This document shows positions 43,442 to 52,969 of a DNA stretch of 64,000 nt, one piece after another. The notes beneath the pieces are model-generated. The model had not been told where the DNA came from. It saw only the letters and a list, made by a program, of their open reading frames with translations, and did no database searches. The DNA comes from Bordetella genomosp. 4. GTDB lineage: Bacteria; Pseudomonadota; Gammaproteobacteria; Burkholderiales; Burkholderiaceae_B. The first letter of the stretch is position 1. The number at the start of each line of letters is the position of its first letter. Both the position numbers and the translations under genes were made by a program. The stretch covers positions 496,001 to 560,000 of the forward strand of contig NZ_NEVQ01000013.1 in assembly GCF_002261185.1 (NCBI RefSeq), read 5' to 3'.

Positions 43442-43930
43442 TTAGTAGGGCAGCCACGTCGCCAATGACGGCGGCAACCACAACTTGATATGCCTGACGG
43501 CCTCGGTGGCCGAATGCGAAAACATGGCGTTTTGCCACCAGGGCTCTTGCGGCAACGGCGTATAGCCGCCCAACGCCACCAATATCAACACAAACAACAA
43601 ACCTCGCGCCAAGCCGAACACGGCGCCCAGGCCATGATCTGCCGGCGACAAGCCGGTCGTACGGATCAGGGCAGCCAACGTCATATTGAGCAGCCCTACC
43701 CCTAGCAACACCAAAATAAACACCGCTGCGTACGCAATACCCATACGCAGCATCGGAGTCTCTATATAGGGTTCAATCCAGCCATATACAGAGGGCCCCC
43801 ACCAGATCGCTGCCACGAAGGCCAACAGAAACGCCATCAACGACAGGATTTCTTTCAGCAGGCCGCGTACCAACCCCAGCAGACCAGAGGCTGCCAGGAT
43901 GGCCAACACGACGAAATCGAAACCGGTCAC
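43442..43930 (-). CDS. cvpA: CvpA family membrane protein (GTG start)
   Basis: A 162-residue inner-membrane protein with four hydrophobic segments: 'TGFDFVVLAILAASGLLGLVRGLLKEILSLMAFLLAFVAAIWWG' near the N-terminus, then about 60-85 and 100-122. The conserved 'RG(L/F)xKE' follows the first segment. CvpA is needed for colicin V export in E. coli, but its normal role is unsettled. Start GTG 43930 overlaps the TGA of the upstream SPOR gene. Co-transcribed with purF. Confidence 0.92.
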   Translation of the reverse strand: MTGFDFVVLAILAASGLLGLVRGLLKEILSLMAFLLAFVAAIWWGPSVYGWIEPYIETPMLRMGIAYAAVFILVLLGVGLLNMTLAALIRTTGLSPADHGLGAVFGLARGLLFVLILVALGGYTPLPQEPWWQNAMFSHSATEAVRHIKLWLPPSLATWLPY

Positions 43931-44757
43931 TGGCTGGCGATGAAGCCGTTGTCATAACCCAGCGTGCGCAGGCGTGCCTGAGCGGCCTGGGCTGCCTCAC
44001 GCGACGGGAATGGCCCCACGCGCAGGCGGTACGACTGTTTACCTCCAACGGAAGCTTGTTCGACAAAGGCGTTGGTGACGCCGGCCTGGTGCAGCTTGGT
44101 ACGTCGCGACTGGGCATCGGCCTGGGCGCCGTACGAGGCGATCTGCAGGACGAAATTGCCTTTGGCGGCGGGCTTAGGCGCGGCCGGCTTGGGTGCAGCT
44201 GGCGCAGGCGTGTCTGTAGGAGAACGGCCCTCCAGCAGCGCCAACGCCCGCGCACCGTCGTCGTCGCGCGGCTTGGGCGGCGTGACTGGCGGTTTGGTCG
44301 CCGGCGGCTTGGGCGGGGTCACCGCGGCAGGCGGTGTCTCGGGGCGCTGAGCGGTGGCAGGCGGCGGCGTCTCGGGCGGTGTAGAGACGTCGGGCGGCAT
44401 GGGAACGGCCGGCGGCTCTGCGGGAGTCGTCGCAGGCGGTGTGACCGCGGTGCCCTCTGGCGTGGTACCCGTGGCAGCATTGCCCGCGTCGGCCACGGCC
44501 GGTGGCGAAACCTGTGGTTGGTAAGGCGTATTGCGATCCGGCAAACGAATGGGGATATCGTCCGCCACTGGTACGGGCTCGGAGTCCAATACCATCGGCA
44601 GCACGATGACAGCTGCGAGCACCAGCGCGACGGCGCCAGCTAACCGCCGGCGAGCACGCCCACGGAGTTCTGCCGCCTGGGCTTCGCTCGATACCGACGG
44701 ACGCGGTCTAGAGGGCGATGCCTGAGAGGCGGAGTCTTTGCGAGTGAAAAATCCCAT
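43927..44757 (-). CDS. dedD: SPOR-domain protein, DedD-like
   Basis: A 276-residue inner-membrane protein: cytoplasmic residues 1-37, one anchor (about 38-58, 'LAGAVALVLAAVIVLPMVL'), a long Pro/Thr/Ala-rich periplasmic linker (about 70-195) and a C-terminal SPOR domain (about 198-276, 'NFVLQIASYGAQADAQSRRTKL', 'YRLRVGPFPSREAAQAAQARL') that binds denuded glycan at the septum. Gene order folC-dedD-cvpA-purF is the same as in E. coli, supporting the name. The linker is longer than in E. coli DedD (220). Confidence 0.88.
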   Translation of the reverse strand: MGFFTRKDSASQASPSRPRPSVSSEAQAAELRGRARRRLAGAVALVLAAVIVLPMVLDSEPVPVADDIPIRLPDRNTPYQPQVSPPAVADAGNAATGTTPEGTAVTPPATTPAEPPAVPMPPDVSTPPETPPPATAQRPETPPAAVTPPKPPATKPPVTPPKPRDDDGARALALLEGRSPTDTPAPAAPKPAAPKPAAKGNFVLQIASYGAQADAQSRRTKLHQAGVTNAFVEQASVGGKQSYRLRVGPFPSREAAQAAQARLRTLGYDNGFIASQ

Positions 44758-44810
44758 GGGCAGGAATTCCTTGCGACCTGACCGGAGCCTGCGCCCCGAC
44801 TGCCGAAACC

Positions 44811-46118
44811 TTAAATTTTGCGACCCAGTGCCTGCAAAACCGCGGCAACGGTGAGAAACGAGCCAAACACCACGATTCTATCACCCTCGCCTGCCCGTTC
44901 ACGGGCCGCAGCGAACGCTGCCGCGGGGTCGGCGTACGCTTGCACAGTAGGGCCGTCGGAATCAGCCGGAGCCGTCTCGATGGCAGATGAGACGTGCTTG
45001 GCGAGGTCGTCCCCGCTGCCTCCGCGGGGCCCTGGCAACCCTGCGCAATACCAGTGATCGATACGCCCCAGCATCTTGGCCAGCACGCCGTCGACATCTT
45101 TGTCGTTGAGCATGCCGACGACCGCATGGGTGTAGGGATGAAAACCCATGTTATCGAGGTTTTGCGCCAGCACTGCCGCCGCGTGCGGGTTGTGCGCGAC
45201 ATCCAGAATGATGGTGGGTTGACCGGGCAAAATCTGGAATCGGCCCGGCACCGATGCCTGCAACAGACCGATGCGGACGGCTTGCTGGGGCACGGGCAGA
45301 CGGTCGCGCACCGACTCCAGTGCGGCCAGTGCAGCGGACGCATTCAGCAATTGATTTGCGCCCCGCAATGCGGGATAGGCCAATGCATTGCGGCGCTGGC
45401 CGCGGCCGCCATAGGCCCATTGCTGGCGATCGCCGGAATAGTTGAAGTCTTTACCAAACAGCCACAGATCGGCGCCGATCTCTGCGGCGTAGTCCAGCAA
45501 CGATTGTGGCGGCTGCGGATCACTGCATATGGCCGGCCGGCCGTTGCGGTAGATATGGGCCTTTTCCCAGCCGATTTTTTCGCGGGTATCGCCCAGCCAG
45601 TCGGTATGATCCAGATCGACGCTGGTGATGATGGAGCAATCGGCATCAACGATATTGACGGCATCCAGACGCCCCCCGAGACCCACCTCGAGCACGATGG
45701 CATCGAGATTCGACTGCGCAAACAAACGCAAAATTGCCAGCGTGGTGAACTCGAAATAGGTCAGCGTAATCTCGCCGCGTGCCGCTTCGACTGCGGCAAA
45801 CTGCTCGGTCAACGCAGCGTCGCTGGCAATCTCGCCGTTGACCCGGGCGCGTTCATTGAAATCGATCAAGTGCGGCGAGGTGTACAAGCCCACCCGATAG
45901 CCCGCGGCCAGCAAGATGGCCTCGAGCATGGCACAGGTCGAGCCCTTGCCATTGGTGCCGCCGACGACGAACTTCACGCCGTTCAGTTGCAATGCCAGGC
46001 GGTCCGCCACCTGCTTGACCCGGTCCAGCCCCAGATCGATAGCCTTGCTGTGAATGGATTCAAGGTACTGCAGCCACTGAGGCAACGGCGTGGCGGCGTC
46101 TAAACGGGGGGCAGACAT
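44811..46118 (-). CDS. folC: Folylpolyglutamate / dihydrofolate synthase
   Basis: The 435-residue cytoplasmic ligase adds glutamate to dihydropteroate and folates. 'VGGTNGKGSTCAMLEAIL' is the P-loop (about residues 53-70), 'YTSPHLIDFNERARVNGE' the omega loop, 'VDLDHTDWLGDTREKIGWEKAHI' the Mg/ATP site and 'ILDVAHNPHAA' the C-terminal domain signature. Length is normal for the family. It leads the cluster; 53 bases separate it from dedD. Confidence 0.95.
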   Translation of the reverse strand: MSAPRLDAATPLPQWLQYLESIHSKAIDLGLDRVKQVADRLALQLNGVKFVVGGTNGKGSTCAMLEAILLAAGYRVGLYTSPHLIDFNERARVNGEIASDAALTEQFAAVEAARGEITLTYFEFTTLAILRLFAQSNLDAIVLEVGLGGRLDAVNIVDADCSIITSVDLDHTDWLGDTREKIGWEKAHIYRNGRPAICSDPQPPQSLLDYAAEIGADLWLFGKDFNYSGDRQQWAYGGRGQRRNALAYPALRGANQLLNASAALAALESVRDRLPVPQQAVRIGLLQASVPGRFQILPGQPTIILDVAHNPHAAAVLAQNLDNMGFHPYTHAVVGMLNDKDVDGVLAKMLGRIDHWYCAGLPGPRGGSGDDLAKHVSSAIETAPADSDGPTVQAYADPAAAFAAARERAGEGDRIVVFGSFLTVAAVLQALGRKI

Positions 46119-46230
46119 GAAAATATTCGAAAAAGGCGAAGACGCGGCAGTGTAACAGCCGCGTTGGCCTACCGGGGCATAGTCCCTGTTGCCGTTGATG
46201 GATTCGGCGACTGGTCGGCCCAGGCGAAAA

Positions 46231-47193
46231 CTACGCCGCTTGCAGCATCAAATCCAGGTTCTGCACCGCTGCCCCCGAAGCCCCCTTACCCAGGTTATCG
46301 AATACTGCTGTCAAAAGAATCTGGCCATGCTCGGGATTGGAGAAAACAGCAAGCTCCATATTATTGGTGTTATTCAAACGCTGGGGGTCCAGGGCCTGCA
46401 ACGCGGAAGACCCGGCTTGCGGCAACACACGCACGTGTTGCGCACCCGCGTAATGATCGGCAAGGCAGGCGTGCACCGCCTCGGCATCCGCACCCGCGGG
46501 CAACAGCCGTTGTTGTAACGCAATAGTGAGCACGATCCCCTGGCGATAAGACCCGTACGCCGGCACAAAAACCGGCGGCAATGCCAAGCCGGCATAACGT
46601 TGAATCTCCGGGACGTGTTTATGTTGCAGCGGCAAGCCATAGATCTGGAACGCGGGCAGGCTGCTGGACTGTTGGCTGCCGCTGCTCCCTGCTCTGTGCG
46701 GATCGACGCCCTCGTACCGTTCGACAGCCGCGCGCCCGCCGCCGGAATACCCCGACACAGCGTGAATGGCCAGGGGATAGTCAGACGGCAGCAAGCCCGC
46801 CGTCACCAAAGGCGATAGCAGGCCGACAGCGCCCGTAGGATAACAACCCGGATTCGTGACGCGTTTGGACTGCGCAATCAGACGCGATTGATCGGCGCTC
46901 AACTCCGGAAATCCATAGGTCCAGCCATCCTGGACGCGATGGGCCGAACTGGCGTCGATGATGCGCACGTCGGGATTTTTAACCAGCGCCACCGCCTCGC
47001 GCGCCGCCGCGTCGGGCAGGCACAAAATGGCAATATCGCAGGCGTTCAACGCCTCGGCGCGACGTTGCGGGTCCTTGCGATAAGCCGCCGGCAAAGTGTC
47101 AATGACGATATCGCCGCGCCCCTGCAAGCGCGCATGGATCTGCAGGCCCGTCGTGCCTTGGTCGCCGTCGATAAAAACATGAGGGATGGTCAT
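46231..47193 (-). CDS. argC: N-acetyl-gamma-glutamyl-phosphate reductase (type 2)
   Basis: The 320-residue NADPH-dependent enzyme reduces N-acetylglutamyl phosphate in arginine synthesis. '[12 protein letters not shown]' is the nucleotide loop, '[20 protein letters not shown]' the substrate region, and '[12 protein letters not shown]' holds the catalytic Cys (about residue 116). The shorter type-2 form is common in proteobacteria. It is divergent from a LysR gene, with 111 bases between, and does not belong to the folC cluster by any overlap; no other arginine gene is nearby. Confidence 0.93.
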   Translation of the reverse strand: MTIPHVFIDGDQGTTGLQIHARLQGRGDIVIDTLPAAYRKDPQRRAEALNACDIAILCLPDAAAREAVALVKNPDVRIIDASSAHRVQDGWTYGFPELSADQSRLIAQSKRVTNPGCYPTGAVGLLSPLVTAGLLPSDYPLAIHAVSGYSGGGRAAVERYEGVDPHRAGSSGSQQSSSLPAFQIYGLPLQHKHVPEIQRYAGLALPPVFVPAYGSYRQGIVLTIALQQRLLPAGADAEAVHACLADHYAGAQHVRVLPQAGSSALQALDPQRLNNTNNMELAVFSNPEHGQILLTAVFDNLGKGASGAAVQNLDLMLQAA

Positions 47194-47278
47194 CGCAATG
47201 ATCCTGGTGAAAGTTCGATGGCGTTTATCGTGCCTCCGACCGTAGAATTAGAAAAGTTGAATTTAATAATCTATTTAT

Positions 47279-47291
47279 TCAGAAATTCTGA
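47279..47291. promoter_or_regulatory. LysR-type box TCAGA-AAT-TCTGA
   Basis: A perfect 5+5 bp palindrome of the form T-N11-A, 14 bases upstream of the LysR gene ATG in the 111-bp argC-lysR gap. It is suited to autoregulation by the adjacent LysR protein and could also affect argC. Confidence 0.5.
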
Positions 47292-47304
47292 CCTGTGAGG
47301 CATC

Positions 47305-48189
47305 ATGCGGGAAATCAACCTGGATCAGTTGCGCACGCTCGTCACGATTGCTGACCAGGGTTCGTTCGCCAAGGCAGCGGCATTGCTGCACCTGGCGCCG
47401 CCCACGGTCAGCCTGCACATCAGCGAACTGGAGCAGCGCGTAGGCGCACAACTGCTGTCCCGGGCCAAGGGCCATGTACGCCCCACGGCCATTGGCGAGA
47501 GCCTGATCGACCATGCACGAAAGCTGCTGGCGGACGTGACGCATGCGCTGGATGACGTATCACGCCAGGCCCAAGGTCTGGCGGGCCGCGTCCGTCTGGG
47601 AGCGTCCACCGGCGTCATCGCTCATTTACTGCCGCGAGCGCTGGCGTCTTTAGCGCAATCGCATCCAGCCATTGACGTACAAATCGCAGTCCTGACCTCG
47701 CAACAAACCCTTGCGCAATTGAGCGACGGATCGCTCGACATCGGCATCGTCGCCTTGCCCCAGTCCAAGGTTGCAGGCCTGACCATCCAGCCCTGGCGGC
47801 GTGATCCCGTTGTGGCATTCCTGCCAGCGGCCTGGCGTGCACCTGCTCATATCACCCCGCGTTGGATGGCCGAACGGCCGCTCATCCTGAACGACCCCGG
47901 CACCCACCTGTCTCGATTGACCACACAGTGGTTTGCCAAGGTCGGCCTGCGGCCTGTTCCCCGCATCGCGTTGAACTACAACGACGCCATCAAGAGCCTC
48001 GTCGGTGCAGGTTACGGTGGGACATTGCTGCCTCACGAGGCGGGCGCGCCAGCGCCGGATGAACGCATTCTCATGCGGCCATTGCGACCGGCTTTGTGGC
48101 GGCAATTAGGCGTCGCTTATCGCGAGCAACTGAGCGAGCCCGTTACACGGCATATGTTGGCGGCTTTGTGGGATTTACAGCAGCAGTGA
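47305..48189 (+). CDS. LysR-family transcriptional regulator
   Basis: A 294-residue LTTR with N-terminal winged helix ('NLDQLRTLVTIADQGSFAKAAALLHLAPPTVSLHISELEQRVGAQLL', residues about 4-62) and an effector domain with 'LAQLSDGSLDIGIVALPQ'. It is divergent from argC. GTGAGG precedes ATG 47305. Targets may be argC or the downstream cupin cluster, though repeat copy C (48247-48600) lies between it and that cluster. Confidence 0.9.
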   Translation: MREINLDQLRTLVTIADQGSFAKAAALLHLAPPTVSLHISELEQRVGAQLLSRAKGHVRPTAIGESLIDHARKLLADVTHALDDVSRQAQGLAGRVRLGASTGVIAHLLPRALASLAQSHPAIDVQIAVLTSQQTLAQLSDGSLDIGIVALPQSKVAGLTIQPWRRDPVVAFLPAAWRAPAHITPRWMAERPLILNDPGTHLSRLTTQWFAKVGLRPVPRIALNYNDAIKSLVGAGYGGTLLPHEAGAPAPDERILMRPLRPALWRQLGVAYREQLSEPVTRHMLAALWDLQQQ

Positions 48190-48246
48190 AATCCAGTTGT
48201 TTTGCCAGCTAGTGGCCAGACACCATCGCCGCAAGCCTCACTCGCG

Positions 48247-48600
48247 GCCAAGCAGATCTTCCAACCAAGCACCACGCCCCCCCCCCGTAGCATGCCCGGA
48301 CCGATAGCTTGAGGTGGCCGCGCAGGGCGGCCGCCGAAAGCAGCACCGCAAGATCTTCTTCTTTGCCATCGCGGCTGCAGAAAAACGCCAAGCAAGAAAG
48401 TCGTGCCAGCGATGCAGAGAATTCTAATTGCTGCCAGTCGAGCCGAGGCAATCGGCCCGGCCGGGCGCCTCAAAGTCGAGTGGAGCGGACACCGTAGGTA
48501 GGCCCGAACGGGCCGGACGAGGTGAGCGAACACGGTGTCCGGCGCCCGCGCGCCGGACCGGCTTTGTGAAGCCCGGCCGGGCCGATTGCCTCGGCTCGAC
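48247..48600 (+). repeat. Structured intergenic repeat, copy C
   Basis: Plus-strand copy: GCCAAGCAGATCTTCCAA, AGCACCACG followed by a run of ten C, GCATGCCCGGACCGATAG, a stem GGTGGCCGC / GCGGCCGCC (48313-48335), GCAAGATCTTC, AAAAACGCCAAGCAAGA, GTGCCAGCGATG. The 30-bp outer stem is 48437-48466 with 48571-48600, enclosing CAAAGTC/GGCTTTG, GGCCC-GAAC-GGGCC and the GGTGAGCGAACACGG box. It fills the lysR-cupin gap (48190-48719), whose flanks show no other feature. It is about 95% identical by eye to copy D and in the same orientation. Confidence 0.9.
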
Positions 48601-48719
48601 GACCAACAGAACCCTCTCCCCCCGTAAACAAATCATTCCGCTGCCCGGGAAAACCCCCTTGCCCAACATTTCACATCCATGAAATAATTTTCACACTCAT
48701 AAAATTCAACCATCCAATC

Positions 48720-49139
48720 ATGCCCAACCTCCCCACCTGGCTAGTCCGCGAATCCCAAGTCCCCGGCTACCACCCCGCCAACCACACCGGCACCCTCAAC
48801 CGCCGTCTGATCGGCCGAGAAAACGTCGGCGCCAAACACGTAGAAGTCCTATTAGGCGTAATAGAAAAAGGCCAAGGCGCCCTACCCCATGCGCACCCCG
48901 GCATCGAGCAAGTCTGTTATCTGCTAGAAGGCACCGCCCGCGCGCAAGTCGGTGACGAATCCGCCGACATGGTCGCTGGCGACTGCTGCTATTTCCCCCC
49001 GGACATCCCGCACGTTTTCACCGTCACCAGCGACACCCCCGTGCGTTTGCTGGTCATCTACTCGCCGCCCTACGAAGAATCACCAGATCGCGTAATACGC
49101 GGTTTCCCAGCCCCCGCAACGGGAAAAGCGTCCACGTAA
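48720..49139 (+). CDS. Cupin-domain protein
   Basis: A 139-residue single-cupin protein. Motif 1 is 'LPHAHPGIEQVCYLLEGTARAQVG' (H-x-H, E, G), and motif 2 is 'GDCCYFPPDIPHVF' (P-x4-H), giving the usual His/His/Glu/His metal set. Such proteins are isomerases, oxygenases or sensors; the activity cannot be told. It is the first gene of the cluster with a Bug receptor, a CoA transferase and an acyl-CoA dehydrogenase, all on the plus strand. The ATG at 48720 is the only start that keeps the repeat untranslated. Confidence 0.85.
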   Translation: MPNLPTWLVRESQVPGYHPANHTGTLNRRLIGRENVGAKHVEVLLGVIEKGQGALPHAHPGIEQVCYLLEGTARAQVGDESADMVAGDCCYFPPDIPHVFTVTSDTPVRLLVIYSPPYEESPDRVIRGFPAPATGKAST

Positions 49140-49223
49140 TACCCTGCCACCCGGCCCAGCGGCCACGGCCAGCTAAACCGCCATCACAGAGCCGCAGCCA
49201 TCCACCAACCGGAGAGAGACCCC

Positions 49224-50195
49224 ATGTTGTTACGCATCCTACGCGCCGCGGCGCTATGCAGCATCGCACTTGCGTCCGTATTCACGTCCCCCGCCCAAGC
49301 CGCCTATCCTGAAAAACCGATCACGCTGATCGTGCCCTTTCCCGCAGGATCCGGCACCGATGCGGTAGGCCGGATCTTTGCCGCCGAACTAGGCCAGATA
49401 CTGGGTCAACAAGTGATCGTGGAAAACAAACCCGGCGCCAACGCCACCATCGCCGCACAGTACGTCGCACGCGCCAAACCCGACGGCTACACCTTGTTCG
49501 TCACCACGAACACCTCGCATTCCGCCGCACCGTTCCTGATGAAGAACGTCCCCTACGACCCGGTCAAGGATTTCACGCCGATTGCACGTGGCGGCAACTT
49601 GCCATTTCTGTTGGTGGCCAATCCCAAACAGCCCTACACCACGGTAAAGGAACTCATCGACTACGCCCGCAAAAATCCGGGCAAAGTCACCTATGCCAGT
49701 GGCAATAGCACAGGCATCGTCGCAGGCGGCACCCTGGCGCATCGCGCCGGCATCGACATTCTGCATGTGCCTTACAAAGGGACCCCGCAGGCTCTGACCG
49801 ATCTCGTCGGCGGCCAGGTCAACATCATGTTTACTGATCTGGCCTCGGGCCTGCCGTTCGTGCAATCCGGCCAACTGCGCGCATTGGCCGTGTCCACGGC
49901 AGAACGCAGCACCATCGTGCCAGACCTGCCCTCGATGCGTGAGGCCGGCGTGAGCGATTTTGATTTGAACTCATGGAACGGCTATTTCGGCCCGGCGGGG
50001 TTGCCGCCGGAGATCGTGACCAAACTCAATGCCGCCATCAACCAGATCGTCAACAAACCCGACGTGCGTAAACGCTTGGCAGATCTCGGGTTCGACGCGT
50101 TTAGCGGCACACCCGAAAGTTTCGCCGCCTTCGTCAGCGAACAACGCGACCTCTGGGGGAAACTGATTAAAGACGCAGGGATCCAGGCGCAATGA
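49224..50195 (+). CDS. Bug-type tripartite tricarboxylate receptor (TctC family)
   Basis: A 323-residue periplasmic receptor with a Sec signal peptide ending 'TSPAQAA' near residue 27. The mature start 'YPEKPITLIVPFPAGSGTDAVGR' and 'VPYKGTPQALTDLVGGQVNIMFTDL' are the two Bug binding motifs, and 'NVPYDPVKDFTPIARGG' is the usual middle block. GGAGAGAGACCCC precedes ATG 49224. No TctA/TctB permease is near, a common situation for Bug genes. It probably brings in the acid that the neighbouring CoA transferase activates. Confidence 0.92.
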   Translation: MLLRILRAAALCSIALASVFTSPAQAAYPEKPITLIVPFPAGSGTDAVGRIFAAELGQILGQQVIVENKPGANATIAAQYVARAKPDGYTLFVTTNTSHSAAPFLMKNVPYDPVKDFTPIARGGNLPFLLVANPKQPYTTVKELIDYARKNPGKVTYASGNSTGIVAGGTLAHRAGIDILHVPYKGTPQALTDLVGGQVNIMFTDLASGLPFVQSGQLRALAVSTAERSTIVPDLPSMREAGVSDFDLNSWNGYFGPAGLPPEIVTKLNAAINQIVNKPDVRKRLADLGFDAFSGTPESFAAFVSEQRDLWGKLIKDAGIQAQ

Positions 50196-50303
50196 TCGCG
50201 CTGTTTTTACAGAGATATACAGATTGCGCCTCGCCCTCTGCACCTGCATTGATGCGTGTTGACGAAGTGTACGGCGCCAGCAAACCACAGAGATTCGAAC
50301 ACT

Positions 50304-51578
50304 ATGCAGCATGATGACGCACCCGCCCGCAACGGGCCGACATCTGACATTGACGCAGGCTCATCACCTGTGAACACCGGTCCGCTGTCCGGCGTACGCA
50401 TTCTGGATTTGAGCTCAGTCGTCATGGGCCCGTATGCCACGCAGGTATTGGGTGACCTGGGCGCAGACGTGATCAAAGTCGAATCTCCCGCTGGCGACAA
50501 CATGCGGGCCGTCGGCCCGATGCGCAACGCCGGCATGGGACATTTGTACCTGCATTTGAATCGCAATAAACGGTCCATCGTGCTGGACCTGAAAACCGAA
50601 GCGGGCCGCGAAGCGTGTCTAAAGCTGGCAGAGAACTGCGATGCGCTGCTCTACAACATCCGGCCTCAAGCCATGGCGAGACTAGGCCTATCGTACGAGG
50701 CCGTGTCCGCCCGCAACCCGCGCCTGGTCTATATTGGCGCCTATGGTTTCAGCGAGGCCGGCCCCTATGCGGGGCGACCTGCTTATGATGATTTGATCCA
50801 GGGACAAACAGGCATTGCGGATCTGTTTCGCCAACAGAGTGGCGACGTTCCGCGCTATGCGCCATTGACGCTGGCAGATCGCGCCGTTGGCCTGCATGTG
50901 GCCATCGCGCTCGTGTCCGCCGTCCTGCATGCTCGTGCGCAAGGCCAAGGCCAATCGGTTGAAATCCCCATGTTCGAAGGCATGGCCCATATGGTGCTGG
51001 GCGATCACCTGGGCGGCGCGACATTCGAGCCAGCGCTGGGTCCTACCGGCTATGCCCGCCTGCTCGCCGCGCATCGGCGCCCCTACGCAACCGCAGACGG
51101 CTATTTGTGCCTGCTGATTTACAACGACAAGCACTGGCGAAATTTCTTTGCATTAATCGGCCGGTCCGAGTTGGAGCAAGACCCGCGTTTTAGCAGCCAC
51201 ACCGCTCGCGCTCGTCATATTGATGAGGCGTATGCCTTTGTGGCCGAAATCATGCGTACGCGCAGCAGTGCCGAATGGCTCGCAGACCTGACGCAAGCAG
51301 ACATTCCCGCGGCGCACCTTTATTCAGTAGACGATCTGATTCGAGACACACATCTGCAGAGCACGGGTTTTATTCGCGAACTAGACCATCCGACCGAGGG
51401 AAAATTGCGTACGACCGCGCCGCTGGGACGCTACGAGCGCACCCCGACCACCATACGCCGGCCTGCGCCCCGCTTGGGAGAACACAGCCGGGAGATCCTG
51501 CGCGAAGCCGGTTGCACCGATGCCGAGATTGACGCACTGATTGCCGCGCGAGCCACGCAGGAAGCCAGACGTACGTGA
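50304..51578 (+). CDS. CaiB/BaiF family CoA transferase (class III)
   Basis: A 424-residue enzyme that moves CoA between acids through a protein-bound acyl intermediate. Landmarks: 'GVRILDLSSVVMGPYATQVLGDLGADVIKVESPAGD', the catalytic Asp in 'AYDDLIQGQTG', 'GQGQSVEIPMFEGM' and 'AAHRRPYATADGYL'. Family length is 390-440. ATG 50304 is used; a 16-codon longer frame begins in the gap. With the following acyl-CoA dehydrogenase it suggests activation and oxidation of the solute bound by the Bug receptor. Confidence 0.92.
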   Translation: MQHDDAPARNGPTSDIDAGSSPVNTGPLSGVRILDLSSVVMGPYATQVLGDLGADVIKVESPAGDNMRAVGPMRNAGMGHLYLHLNRNKRSIVLDLKTEAGREACLKLAENCDALLYNIRPQAMARLGLSYEAVSARNPRLVYIGAYGFSEAGPYAGRPAYDDLIQGQTGIADLFRQQSGDVPRYAPLTLADRAVGLHVAIALVSAVLHARAQGQGQSVEIPMFEGMAHMVLGDHLGGATFEPALGPTGYARLLAAHRRPYATADGYLCLLIYNDKHWRNFFALIGRSELEQDPRFSSHTARARHIDEAYAFVAEIMRTRSSAEWLADLTQADIPAAHLYSVDDLIRDTHLQSTGFIRELDHPTEGKLRTTAPLGRYERTPTTIRRPAPRLGEHSREILREAGCTDAEIDALIAARATQEARRT

Positions 51579-51674
51579 GGGTTATCGACGACCTGCTTCA
51601 GAAAACGTGGCACCAGAAAGACACACACCGCGCCGCCATACTCGGGCGTCGCGGGCCGACAGAGGAACTTCGAC

Positions 51675-52841
51675 ATGGACTTTGAATTTTCATCCGATCA
51701 ACTGGCGTTGCGCGATGCAATTGAACGCGTGTGCGAGCGCTATTCCAATGAATACTGGCTCGAACGAGATCGCGACGGCGGTTTTCCCCATGACTTTCAT
51801 GCTGATCTGGCACGCGATGGCTGGTTAGGCATTGCCATGCCGCAAGCGTATGGCGGCGCCGGATTGGGCATGACAGAAGCCGCGCTGATGATGCAAACCA
51901 TCGCCGCCTCAGGCGCGGGTTTTGCCGGCGCATCAGCCGTGCATATGAATATCTTTGGCTTGAATCCGGTAGTCGTATTTGGCAGCGACGAACAGCGCCA
52001 GCGCTGGCTCGAACCGTTGATTGCTGGCCGCGAAAAGGCCTGCTTTGCTGTCACCGAGCCCGATGCAGGCCTGGACACCACCAAACTTTCCACGCGAGCA
52101 GAACGTCATGGCGACGAGTACATTGTCCATGGCCGCAAAATCTGGATCTCGACCGCACAAGTCGCTCACAAGATGTTGCTGCTGGCCCGCACCACGCCGC
52201 TGGCCGACGTCGCCAAACCCACCCAGGGCCTGTCGCTGTTCTACACCGACCTGGACCGCAGCAAAATCGAAGTCCGCGAAATCGACAAAATGGGCCGCAA
52301 AGCCGTCGACTCCAACATGTTGTTCATCGACGGCCTGCGCATCCCCGTCGCAGACCGCATCGGTGAAGAAGGCCGAGGCTTTGAATACATTTTGCACGGC
52401 CTGAACCCCGAACGTATCCTCATCGCCGCCGAAGCCGTCGGCATAGGCCGCGCCGCCCTCGATCGAGCCGTGCAGTATGCGGGCGAACGCACCGTATTCG
52501 GACGCCCCATCGGACAGAACCAAGGTATTCAACATCCCTTGGCCCAAGCATGGATGCAATTGGAAGCAGCCAATCTAATGGTCTTCAAAGCAGCCAGCAT
52601 GTACGACGCCGGCTTGGCCTGCGGCCCCTACGCCAATACGGCCAAGTATCTCTCTGCAGAGGCGGGACATAATGCCTGCCAGACAGCCGTACTCACCCTG
52701 GGTGGCATGGGCTATGCCAAGGAATACCACGTTGAACGTTTATTGCGGGAGAGCTATATCCCGCGCATTGCACCGGTCAGCCCGCAATTGATCATGTGCT
52801 TCATAGCGGAGAAGGTGCTGGGTTTGCCAAAGTCTTATTGA
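51675..52841 (+). CDS. Acyl-CoA dehydrogenase family protein
   Basis: A 388-residue FAD enzyme. Signatures: 'GYGGAGLGMTEAALMMQTIA'-type N-terminal helices, 'CFAVTEPDAGLDTTKLSTRAE' (FAD/substrate loop), 'GRKIWISTAQVAHKMLLLART', and 'GQNQGIQHPLAQAWMQLEAANL'. The C-terminal position where short- and medium-chain enzymes carry their catalytic Glu reads 'RIAPVSPQLIM', so that Glu is missing. A Glu in 'LNPERILIAAEAVG' lies where isovaleryl-CoA dehydrogenase has its base. The reaction probably forms an alpha,beta-unsaturated acyl-CoA. It is last in the cupin-Bug-CoA transferase cluster and followed by repeat copy D. Confidence 0.9.
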   Translation: MDFEFSSDQLALRDAIERVCERYSNEYWLERDRDGGFPHDFHADLARDGWLGIAMPQAYGGAGLGMTEAALMMQTIAASGAGFAGASAVHMNIFGLNPVVVFGSDEQRQRWLEPLIAGREKACFAVTEPDAGLDTTKLSTRAERHGDEYIVHGRKIWISTAQVAHKMLLLARTTPLADVAKPTQGLSLFYTDLDRSKIEVREIDKMGRKAVDSNMLFIDGLRIPVADRIGEEGRGFEYILHGLNPERILIAAEAVGIGRAALDRAVQYAGERTVFGRPIGQNQGIQHPLAQAWMQLEAANLMVFKAASMYDAGLACGPYANTAKYLSAEAGHNACQTAVLTLGGMGYAKEYHVERLLRESYIPRIAPVSPQLIMCFIAEKVLGLPKSY

Positions 52842-52969
52842 ATCGGCGTGGAGAGACTATTGGTGTTGAAGATTAGAGAGTACTGACGGACCTCCTGCGA
52901 GGCGCAGGCATGCAATCAACGAGTCTCCAAAGAGACCCTCCCCGCATCATCGTCGCAAGCCTCAACGCA

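Noticed and set aside
44994-46103. 369-codon plus-strand ORF
   Set aside because: It is antisense to folC, which has every expected motif.
48117-48682. Short ORFs of 60-138 codons around copy C
   Set aside because: Same reason: the frames read through the repeat on both strands and have no ribosome sites or coding character.
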